Assembly: GCA_025667525.1 (NCBI GenBank)
Contig: CM046879.1
Span: forward strand, 388,391,039-388,455,038
Direction: 5' to 3'
From: Glebionis coronaria
Lineage: Eukaryota; Streptophyta; Magnoliopsida; Asterales; Asteraceae
DNA: 64,000 nucleotides
A program made the translations under genes and the position numbers. Positions within the stretch are counted from its first letter, which is position 1. Each line of letters begins with the position of its first letter. The notes under the pieces are model-generated. The model was given only the letters and a program-made list of their open reading frames with translations. It was not told the origin of the DNA and ran no database searches. Shown one piece after another: positions 26,032 through 36,664 of this stretch.

Positions 26032-28213
26032 GATGGATAGGACTTCATTTGTAATGTGTAGCTTAATTTTGTAAAAACACATAGTTCTTAAATTTCTTTC
26101 CCTTTCCTCCATTTTTACCCTAGCTACTCAAGAGTCTGACAAACTCTTGAGTTAGTTAGTTAGTTACTTACCTTCCAACAACTTTGTAACCGTTTTTCAT
26201 TGAATAAAATTCAAATCTTCCATTTCCCGCCAAAACTGTTCTTGATATTGCTGTTCATTACCTGCTGCTATTGGCTACTTGAGTTGCTGTTTTGTGTTTG
26301 TTATGATCATAGATTGATCATAACTGACATTGAAGGAGTTTGTAGCTGTTTGAGAAGAATTCAGTTCATTCCATAGTTCCATTGAAGTTTTCAAGCTTTT
26401 TGATGATGTCTGTTGATTGTTAGCTGTTTTGATGATTGATTTGTTGTCCTAGTGATAAGGTGGTGGTTATCACTAGGCTAAGAGAGCTCAGCGCTCCTCT
26501 TCTTCCCAAAGGTTTACTACAATAGGTTCTAAAAGCTCTTGTTTCAATTCCTCTCAATAAGTCAACTGCATGCTTTCTTTCTTAGTGTAATCTTGGTGTT
26601 TGTATTATAAAAGCTGTTTAGAATTGCTGATAGTTTGATCTTTGGTTGCTTATAGCTTAATTCTGTTGCTTGTGCTTTGATTTTGATTAAGTTCTAGTTT
26701 ACTGCATTAGTTCAGTCATTTTTGGCCTTGTATCTTGTTTGTAGTTCTAGTAGTGATAAGAACTTGTTCACTTCTTTCAAACCTTTCATTTTGATCACTA
26801 CGTCTAGCTTGCTATAGATTTTCATTCAGTTCCATTTCAAAATCAAATAGTCTTCACAAATCTTCATAAAAATTAGTTAAAGGAGTGTTTGGGATTAGCT
26901 TAAAAATATTTTTCAAGTATTAAGATCTGGTGTTTTAGAGTTCATTTGTAGTCAATTGGTGATAATAAAGTGTTTTCAGTCATTTACAAGTCAAGAAGAA
27001 GGTCAAACAGGCAAATGGCATATAAAATGTTTGAGTCAATTTCAGTCAGATTTGCCATTTAGAACTAGTCATTTTCATTTGATCAGTACTCATTCAATAC
27101 TTGATGAATTTGCACCAAATTTGTTCTCAATCATAGCTTATATCATAGAGATTCATATTCCAAGAGGATTTTCTACAGTATTCAATAATCAGTTAGTAAT
27201 AAGCAAAAGTCAGTTAAGCAAACTTAAGTCAAGTTTCTGTAACTTGAAAGCTGGAAATTTGTATCTCCTTATCCTATTCATTAACATGGCCATTTTTCTT
27301 CACAAATCCTCTTAAAACATTGAGTTACTTGATTTTTGGAAGTTTCAGCTTTTTGAAAAATAAGCTGGTCAACGCTGGTCAAGGATAAGCCCATTTTCAG
27401 CTTAATTCAAATTTAGAGCTTATTACTTGATGAAAAATGTTCTAGTTTGATTTCCCGTTCATTAATTGAGTTGCTTAATCAGTTTCATTAAAAAAATCAA
27501 GTTGTGACTGTTTAGAATTTGCTATAGCTTATTTTGAGCTTATTGATAAGTTCTCAATTGCTTATTTCTCAACTTTAGCCAATTTCCTTTTATACACGTA
27601 GCTTATTTGGGATTTTAAGAGTTTTGAAACTTGTCTCATCAAATTTGGTTCATTAATAAGCTCAAACGAGCTTATTTTCATCCATAACCCGTTTTTGCTT
27701 AAATAGTTTTGGAATTTGCACTTTAGTCCCTATTGATCTAATCAGAGTTTAAACTTGGCTAAACTTCCAAGTTTTTAGGGTTTGCATTTGTTAAGTCCTT
27801 GCAGTTTTAAAAGTTGTTATTTTCAGTTAACAAGTTGTTTAGTTTGTTAAATTTTGGTTAGTTGGTTATAATTTTTGCATAATTGATCCTTGTAGTTTAC
27901 TGATTTACACTTTTGGTCCCTAGAATTGTAAGAATTTACATTTCAAGCATTTATCTTTCATAGAATTTACATTTTCAGTCCTTTAAGTTTCATATTTTGC
28001 ATTTTGAATTTTACTTGAATAAAAACTTGGTATTTGCAATATGTTTTACATATAAGTAGGTAATATTTTTCCTTTTTGCAAGTCTTTGTTGAATTAGCAA
28101 ATAGAATATCCAAGCAAGTTTAACAACCAAGAACAATTAAAAATCCGATATTGGTTGGACTTTCCATTAGCAAGAACTGAGAAAAAACGAACTGCATTAT
28201 ACTCAATTTCAAA

Positions 28214-28231
28214 TGGCGCCGCTGCCGGTTC
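28214..28231 (+). other. primer-binding site of E2, tRNA-Asp type
   Basis: TGGCGCCGCTGCCGGTTC, two bases after the LTR. Athila elements characteristically use the tRNA-Asp 3' end. Confidence 0.85.
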
Positions 28232-28989
28232 TTTGACTACACGAGAGACTATCGATTGACGGTTTTCATTGGCTTTTGGGATCCGTTCACTTTGTGAACG
28301 TTATTTTTACGTATCATAAATCAAAAACAAATAAAAAATCAAAAATATAAAAATATATAAAAACTAAAAAATTAACAAAACAATTCTTTTCCTAAAGAAT
28401 TGACCAAAAAAAAATTAAAAATCCAAAAAGCAATCTTTTTCCTAAGAGATTGCACCCAAAAATATATATTATTGGATTCTCTCGGTTTTTATGTACATAT
28501 AGTATTTTCTCTTAAAAAAACTCATAAAAACAAAAATATTATCCATATATTATTATAAGTAAATACGTATACGTATAAGAAAAATCAATCTACATATTCT
28601 CCATAAGTATTGCCGAGGCAATACACCGTGTTGAGGGGCGTTCCGGTCCTTGACACGTGTATCGATCAAACAAAATAAAGCAAGAATAGATAAATACTCT
28701 CAATAAGCAACAATTGGAAGAATACGAACATTTAAGTGAATAGAAAGGCGATGTGCTATAAAATGCCATCTAAGGGTCAATAGGTACTTAAGTGCTTCGC
28801 GCCACCTAACCCCCCGTTCACTTGTGAGTATTCTAAGAAGGAAGGCTTCATTGAGGGTCTTGCACACAAGTAGTACATACATATATTGTTATTTTCTTGT
28901 GGATATTTAATATTGAAACTCGAAGAGGATAATCCATTTCTCTTCAAAGTCACACGAGAGCTTCTCTCTCATTCCTCGTATTGAGTTGC
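28232..28989 (+). other. E2 untranslated leader
   Basis: About 760 bases between primer site and gag. It contains the hairpin at 28284-28300, then an A-rich, nearly C-free stretch (28315-28480), and no open frame of note in the sense direction. Confidence 0.6.
28284..28300 (+). other. leader hairpin, copy 3
   Basis: CGTTCACTTTGTGAACG: the same 7-bp stem as in the E1-type leaders, with loop TTT instead of TC. It starts 53 bases after the primer site, within a conserved GGGATC...GTTATTTTT block. Confidence 0.5.
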
Positions 28990-30426
28990 ATGCTCACTCG
29001 CGGGCGTGCACAAATACCGATTGGTGTACAACCTCTTCCTCCGAAAAGGAAGAAAAGGAGAAAGAGTAAGACCACCATCGTCCACCAAGCCGATCACGAG
29101 AATCGTGCTTTGACTCCACCACAAGAAGCCATGGCTATTGATAATCGCACTTTGTATGAACGTATGCAATCCAACATTCATGGATATTCTAGTGCCATTA
29201 AGATTCCCGACTTTCCCGCAAACACATTTGAGCTACATACATCTATGATCAATATGGTTTCACAATCACCTTTCTTTGGTAACAAGAATGAGGATCCTCA
29301 TGCTCACCTTAAGAGATTCCTTTCTCTTTGCAATACCATTAAGCATAATGGGGTTCCACATGAGGTGATTAGGTTGATGTTAGTGTCATTTTCCTTAGAG
29401 GGAATTGCTAAGCATTGGTTAGACACCCAACCACCCGATAGTATCATCACATGGGATGGTTTCACCACTAAGTTTTTGAACAAGTTCTTTCCTCCACATA
29501 AGACTATGGCTTTGAGGACTTTAATTATGGGCTTTCAACAAAAACCTAGTCAATCCTTTAGTGATGCTTGGGAAGAGTATAGTGAGCTATTGAGGCGATG
29601 CCCTAATCATGGATTGGATCAAGTTCACCAAATCAACCTCTTTTATGATGGCCTTAAATCTCACCACCAAGATTCACTCAATGCTTCCGCGGGAGGGAAT
29701 ATTCTTCTTAAGACCTACCAAGAGGCTTTGGACATCATTGAGACTAAGGCAATGGTTCAAACAAACAATCCATTTGAAGAAAAGGTTCATGTTATCCAAA
29801 ACAATTCTCAAACCCCTTGTGACAACCAACTCCTCAAGTTTCAAGAAGAGATTTTTCAAAGGATGGATAGAGATAGTGAGAAGAATTTGCAAGTACAACT
29901 AGAAATGCTTCAAGCTTTTAAGAACTTGTCATTGAACAATTCCTCAAATAATGTGAATGCCATCACCATTTCTTGTGTTACTTGTGGAGGTCCCCATTCT
30001 TATGAACAATGTGATAAGGTGCAAGGGTATCAAGGGGAATGCTATGCTTACCAAGAGGAACATCGTGAACACTTCAAGCCTAATATAAATCCAAATAACC
30101 TTTCTTACAAATCCCAAAACTACCTTACTCCACCCGGCTTACCACCCCAACCACCCACCAAATTCAACAAAATCCTCCTCAAATTTTACCAAGGAATCAA
30201 GGGCAAAGACCACCTTACCAAGGCAATAACTACAAGGCACCCACCAATGTTCAACATCAAGGAAATACCTTTTATCCACCACAACAAGGATTTAATCAAC
30301 CACTTCCATTTATCCCCAATCAAGCATATGCTCCAATACCAAATCAAGCTTACCCTCAAGTTCAAAATCAAGGATATGGGATGCAAGAGACTCAAGAGTA
30401 TGTTGACAAGAAAATGCGTGAAATGA
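28990..30426 (+). pseudogene. gag: E2 gag, frameshifted at its 3' end
   Basis: Nucleocapsid/capsid precursor of E2. ATG at 28990 is preferred; an in-frame TTG lies nine bases upstream. A basic N-terminus PKRKKRRKSK is followed by a retrotransposon Gag domain (about residues 100-250: PHAHLKRFLSLC, WLDTQPP, FPPHKTM). A zinc knuckle has C329, C332, H336 and C341 (spacing CX2CX3HX4C). Around 30150-30170 the sensible Gln/Pro/Asn-rich continuation moves to the frame of the following ORF; the remaining codons to 30426 are out-of-frame. In Athila, gag and pol normally form one continuous ORF, so this is an indel rather than a programmed gene end. A programmed frameshift cannot be excluded but I see no slippery site. 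Confidence 0.8.
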
Positions 30427-33011
30427 AGAAGAGAATGAATGATCAAATCAATAAGGTTTTATTGGTAGTAAATCAAAGACCACAAGGGGCTTTACCTTCT
30501 AACACACAAACAAACCCTAGGGCCAATGTCAATGCTATTACAACAAGGAGTGGAACAACAACAAAGGATCCTTCACCTCCTAAACCTACTATTGTTCAAC
30601 CCACTTGTGCTCCTACTTGTGACAAGCCTTCTACTTCTACTTCACCTCCTCAAAATGCTCCTATTCACTCAAACACACCTTCTCAACCACTTCATACTTC
30701 TCCTTTACCTTCTACACTTCCCAATGAAGAAGCTAACAAAGACAAATCTTCCACTACTACACCTATTCCACCTACACCAAAACCTACTCTTCCATATCCT
30801 TCAAGGTTGAAAAAGGACAAGTTAAAGAACAAGGATGACATCCAAGTCTCCAATTTCTTAAGGATGTTCAAGCAACTCAACATCAATATATCCTTTGCGG
30901 AAGCTCTTGCTTATATGCCAAAGTTTGCTAAGATGTTCAAGGATTTGCTCTCAAACAAAGAAAAATTGGTTGATTTACCCAACACATCCCTTAATGAAAA
31001 TTGTTCCGCGGTGTTACTTAAAACCTTACCAACAAAACTTGGAGATCCGGGGCGCTTCTTGATACCTTGTAATTTTCCCGGTGTTGAAAATTGCATGGCT
31101 TGGGCGGATCTAGGGGCGAGCATAAACCTCATGCCTTTATCGGTTTGGAAACAACTATCTCTTCCCGAGCTCACACCCACTAGGATGACTCTTGAACTAG
31201 CCAACCGAACCATAGCTCACCCCGTAGGTATAGTGGAAGATGTGTTTGTAGATGTGGATAAGTTTACCTTTCTGGCCGACTTTGTAGTGGTTGATTATGA
31301 CATGGATCCTAGAGTGCCTTTGATTGTTGGTAGACCGTTTTTGAGAACGGGTCGTACCTTGATAGATGTGGCGGAAGGAGAATTAATTATGAGAGTAGAA
31401 GATGAGAGAGTGGTGTTTAAGCTAGGGAAAATTTGTGATAGAAAAGAGGTTAAGGAGTCTAGACCTTGTGAGACTATTAACATTGTGGATGTGCTAGATG
31501 AAGTGTGTAATGAACACTTTCATGATGCTTGTAAGAGTGCTAGTGATGAGATACCCCATGTTGAAACCGTGGCCTCAATTGCTCCCTCTTTAACACCTTT
31601 TGGAGAGAGTGATTTCCTCTTGGAGGAATTTGAGTCCAACTTTCTTGGTGATGATGATTCTCCCATTAATTGGGAAGAAGATATTCCTACAATCCAAAAG
31701 TTGCTCAATGAGGACCCTATTCCTTCTCCTATTCCACAAGAGATTACTATTGAGGAACCTTCCATAGTAAAACCTTCCATAGAGAGTCCACCTCCCATTG
31801 AACTTAAGGACCTTCCATTCCACTTAGAATATGCTTTCTTAGAAGGAAAAGACCAATTACCGGTGATAATTGCTAAAGAATTGAAAGAGGGTGAGAAAGA
31901 GCAACTTATTGAAGTTCTTAAGAAACATAGGAAAGCTTTAGCATGGAAAATATCCGACATAAGGGGAATTGATCCACATTTTTGTACTCACAAAATCCTT
32001 ATGGAGGATGACTATAAACCCGCCATTCAAAACCAAAGGAGAGTTAACCCAAAAATCCATGAGGTTATTAAGAAAGAAGTGATTAAACTCTTATATGCGG
32101 GTATGATTTACCCCATTTCCGACTCTCCATGGGTTAGCCCGGTTCATTGTGTTCCAAAGAAGGGTGGAATCACCGTGGTGCCTAATGAGAACAATGAGCT
32201 TATTCCCACGAGACTTGTGACCGGTTGGAGAGTTTGCATTGATTATAGAAAACTCAATGAGGCAACTAGGAAAGACCATTTCCCGCTTCCCTTTATGGAT
32301 CAAATGCTTGAACGCTTAGCGGGAAATGAGTACTATTGTTTTCTTGATGGCTTTTCGGGTTATTTCCAAATACCCATTGACCCTAAGGATCAAGAAAAGA
32401 CCACATTCACTTGTCCCTACGGTACATTTGCTTACAAGAGGATGCCTTTTGGCTTATTTAATGCACCGGGGATGTTTCAAAGGTGCATGATGGCGATTTT
32501 CCATGACATGATAGAGCAAACCATGGAGGTTTTTATGGATGACTTTTCCGTATTTGGAAACTCCTTTAGCTCATGTCTCACCAATCTTGAGAGAATGCTT
32601 AAGCGTTGTGAGGAAACACGTTTGGTGCTTAATTGGGAGAAATGTCACTTTATGGTGAAAGAGGGGATTGTTTTAGGACACAAGATATCCAATAAGGGAT
32701 TAGAAGTTGATCGAGCTAAAATTGATGTGATTGCTAAGCTTCCCCCACCCACCTCGGTTAAAGGTGTGAGGAGTTTCTTAGGTCATGCGGGCTTTTATAG
32801 GCGCTTTATACAAGATTTTTCTAAGATAGCTAGACCGATGACTCACCTCTTGGAGAAAGAGGCTCCTTTCATTTTTAACCAAGATTGTTTAGACTCTTTT
32901 GAGACTCTTAAGGAAAAATTGACTAAGGCTCCCGTTTTGGTTTCTCCAAATTGGGAATTACCTTTTGAGCTTATGTGTGACGCTAGTGATTATGCGGTGG
33001 GGCCGTCTTAG
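30381..33011 (+). pseudogene. pol: E2 pol part 1: protease, reverse transcriptase, start of RNase H
   Basis: 876 codons from the first ATG, although the frame is open upstream to about 30160 and joins gag. A Pro/Thr/Ser-rich linker comes first, then the aspartic protease with ADLGAS (Asp 243). Reverse transcriptase has the first catalytic Asp at 656 (CFLDGFSGY) and FMDD at 718-721. RNase H begins with CDASDYAVG near 866-873. The frame stops at 33009-33011 because one G is missing from a G run near 32998-33002; the sequence after it resumes the family pattern in another frame. All visible polymerase catalytic Asp residues are intact. Confidence 0.88.
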
Positions 33012-33061
33012 GACAAAGAGTTAATAAGCATTTTCAACCTATACACTATGCGAGTAAAACC

Positions 33062-34705
33062 ATGACCGGTGCACAACTTCATTACACTACCACGGAAAAA
33101 GAGTTGCTTGCTATAGTATATGCTTTTGAGAAGTTTAGACCATATCTTGTGCTTTCCAAAACCATAGTCTATACGGATCATTCCGCTCTCAAGTATCTTA
33201 TGACAAAACAAGATGCTAAGCCTAGGCTTTTGAGATGGGTTTTGTTGCTTCAAGAGTTTAAGATAGAGATTCGTGATAAGAAAGGGGCCGAGAATTTAGC
33301 GGCGGATCATTTGAGTAGACTTGAGCATCCTTTTCAAGGAGATTTCCCACATCAAGAAATCAATGAATCCTTTCCATTAGAGGAGCTCATGTCTATCTCT
33401 TCCCAAGAGGATGCCACACCTTGGTTTGCGGATATCGCAAATTATCTTGTGGGCAATGTGCTTATTGAGGGTCTTACTTATCAACAAAAGAAAAAGTTTC
33501 TTAAGGAAGTTAAGTATTACTTTTGGGATGATCCATATCTTTTTAGGCAATGTGCGGACCAAATCATTAGACGGTGTGTAGATGGTCCCGAGGCATTTAA
33601 GATCTTAGAGGCGTGTCATAAAGGACCTACGGGTGGACATTTTGGGCCTAACTACACTGCCAAGAAAGTCTTTGATTCTGGTTACTATTGGCCTTCCATT
33701 TACAACGACGCCCAAGAAATGGTGAAATTTTGTGATGTTTATCAAAGACAAGGAAAAATTACACAACGTGATGAGATGCCACAAAATTTTATCCAAGAGT
33801 GTGAGATATTTGATGTATGGGGCATTGATTTCATGGGACCTTTTCCATCCTCTAAGGGAAACAAGTATATACTTGTGGCGGTGGATTATGTGTCCAAATG
33901 GGTGGAGGCTAAAGCCTTACCTACCAATGATGCTAGAGTGGTTGTAAAGTTTTTGAAACAATTGTTTGCTAGATTTGGTGTACCTCGGGCCATCATAAGT
34001 GATCGTGGTACGCACTTTTGTAATGATCAATTCACGAGAGTTATGAAGAAATATGGAGTGAATCATAGACTTTCTACCGCGTATCACCCTCAAACAAATG
34101 GTCAAACCGAGGTCACAAATCGTGGTTTAAATAGAATTTTAGAGAGAACGGTGGGAGAGCATCGAGCTTCTTGGTCGGATAAGCTTGATGATGCTTTGTG
34201 GGCGTTTAGGACGGCTTTTAAAACACCAATTGGTTGTACTCCTTATAGGCTTGTCTATGGAAAAGCGTGCCACCTCCCATTTGAGTTAGAACATAAGGCA
34301 TCTTGGGCTCTCAAGTGGGCTAACTTTGATTTAAATCAAGCCGGTTCACATAGGAAAGATCAACTCCATGAGATGGATGAGTTGAGAGCCAATGCCTATG
34401 AGAATTCTTTGCTTTACAAGGAAAAGACTAAGAAATTGCATGATGCTAAGATCAAGAATCGTGAGTTCAAAGTTGGAGAGCCGGTTCTCCTCTTTAACTC
34501 AAGAATGAAGCTTTTTGCGGGCAAGCTTAAGTCGAGATGGTCTGGTCCATTCACTATTGCTCAAGTGTTTCCATATGGAACTCTTGAGTTGTCCCAACCC
34601 GATGGTCCAAATTTTAAAGTGAATGGTCACCGTGTTAAACATTACTTTGGGGATGACATTTCCGTTGAGATGGTCCAAGAGGTCCCCATTTTCCCCATGA
34701 ATTAA
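33062..34705 (+). pseudogene. pol: E2 pol part 2: RNase H end and integrase
   Basis: 547 codons from the first ATG after the break; the true frame continues upstream to the lost G near 33000. The remaining RNase H includes YTDHS (Asp 39). Integrase zinc module: H186, H193, C224, but Tyr 227 (codon TAT, 33740-33742) where a Cys is expected. The catalytic triad is Asp 256, Asp 314 and Glu 350 (35-residue spacing). A C-terminal GPF-type domain follows, with no chromodomain, as in Athila. The Cys-to-Tyr change fits a G-to-A transition and should weaken the HHCC fold. Confidence 0.88.
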
Positions 34706-36664
34706 TTCATTGAGGGACGAGTCGAGATAGAGACTCATTAACTCAAGCATCGTATAACTAGGTTTAGAGTGTTGTAGGTTAGAAATAAAGGTATAGACTT
34801 GGAGATAAGTGTAGGGGAGACCTTCTTTTGTCTTCATGATTGTTTGTAGGGTTGCTCACTCATCTCATGCTTTGGAGCTTATGGAGGAGGCCCTTGTATC
34901 CGGTTCACTTTGTTACTTTAGTGATTTTTCATTGACACCTTATGCTTAAACATGATTTCACTAATAGTGTCCTTTCCTTAACTTGGGTTAAGCAAAGTCT
35001 ATTCATTGTCATAAGTGTAGGGGAAGTTTTTATACTTCCATGCTCTTAAACATTGAGGACAATGTTTAGCTTAAGTGTAGGGGGGTCTTCTATCGAAGTG
35101 ACCTTACCTAGAACTTGTCATTGTCTTGCATGATAACATGGAAAATTGAATTTTCAACATTTTTCAAATTTTTGATCTACTTTGGCCATCAATCATTTTT
35201 GCATAACACATTTGCATTGTATATATCTCTTCCTTTACTTTTCATCAAAAATATATAAAAAGGAAAAAATATAATAAAACATGGTTTTAACAAGTTTAGA
35301 TTTCTTTGACATATTAGGCCCGCCATGGATATTTTGACTCAACCCGAGTTTGCTTATCTTAGCATTCTCTAGCTAGTATCCTTAAACATGTAGTCCTTCA
35401 TTGGTCTATTAGGCTAAGCATCCACCAATTTCATTATTTGAAATTTTAAATTTGTGGAGAATAGGAAATGATAGAGTTGAAGCAAGTGTAAAAGGGCTAG
35501 ATAGACTTCATGGCAATTACTTGTGGCTAAACCCTTCTCTTCTTTATCTCTACTTTCTTCGCATGTATATAATTGTTAATAAATAATCAAGTACGGTTTT
35601 AATTGGTTTGTAATCTCTTATGCATTTTTGGCTAATCATTTATGGTTGATATGAGTACGTCTTAAGATTCTAAGTTAGCACGTTTTATGTGTACTAGACT
35701 TATGTCATGCTCCATATTTAGCGGGCGTTTTTCCTTTTCTTCTTTGCAAATTTCTTTGTGAGGAATAAAGAAAAAAAAGAGCGGCTTATGAAAAAAAATG
35801 AGTGGCTAGAAAAAAAAGAAGAAAAGAAAAAGAAAGAAAAAAAATAAAAAAAATAATACAAGACTCTCAAGAGGGGCAGTGTGGTGTTAATTATAGTGAC
35901 TATTGAGTTCCAATATTACCTTGACGGGTTGTGGGGATTCAATAGATTGCTCCAATCCAATATTGCCTTGACGGGTTGCGGGGTTGAAGATCCAAAGTCT
36001 CAAAAAGATGGCGGATGTAAATTATTGCGTGAGTTTTATTTTCCTTTCCTTAGCGAGTGTGTAGCTACTTATGAAAGCATGACATGAGGATTTTACACAT
36101 AAGACGAATGACTTATTACTCCTAAAACGGACTTATATTAATTGTGAGCGGTTTTTCAAGTAATGGATGAGAGGATTACTTAGGATTAAAACCGTGCTTC
36201 CTTATTTTTGATTTTACACTTCTTATACTTCTCACTTGAATAATGACAAATTTGCTCACAAGCAATTTGCTCAAATAATAACCGGTTCCACATTTAATTG
36301 TCATGAATAAGTTGATGCACTTTTTACTTGTGAATACAATGATCCCATTTTTAAGCTTGGTATGGGGAAAGTGAAACTTGAGGGTGATAAATGTCCATGG
36401 TACCCAAGCCCTAATCTAAGCCATTGAATTCTTTATGAGTTATTTCCATCAAAACCATTTCAAGAAAAAAAATCAAAAAGATATAGATAGAATTGTATTT
36501 TGTTCATTGCATTATTAAATGTCAAAATCATGCATCATTTAGTTTAGAGTAGTGTAGATGTATCTCATATGGCCAAGGTGGATTAATTATGAGGGAAATG
36601 TAAATTTGAGCTTTAATATATAATATTGCATGAGGACATGACAATGTTCAAGTGTAGGGGATTT
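34706..36664 (+). other. E2 3' internal non-coding region
   Basis: Place where some Athila elements hold an env-like ORF; none is open here. Four AAGTGTAGGGG-type words occur (near 34808, 35010, 35072 and 36651), the last being the polypurine tract beside the LTR. An A/G-rich tract lies at about 35765-35850. It matches 23269-25156. Confidence 0.8.

Larger units (their letters stand above)
25157..28211 (+). repeat. E2 5' LTR (3,055 bp)
   Basis: Starts TGATATGAG with terminal palindrome GATATGAG-CTTAAA-CTCATATC and ends TTTCA, two bases before the primer site. It has a TATA box at 26023-26031 and three ACGT-core boxes upstream. Small frames inside (25804-26028 and 26956-27315) recur at the same places in the other LTR and are not regarded as genes. 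Confidence 0.93.

Noticed and set aside
25804..27315. Frames at 25804-26028 and 26956-27315, repeated at 37312-37536 and 38464-38823, as conserved genes
   Set aside because: They recur only because they lie inside the two E2 LTRs; no domain, and identity matches the surrounding LTR.
23269..28211. A single LTR of about 4.9 kb, since this whole stretch is duplicated at 34779-39719
   Set aside because: The first 1.9 kb ends in a polypurine tract followed by TG and a terminal palindrome at 25157, and has no TG start; it is internal sequence next to a 3,055-bp LTR.
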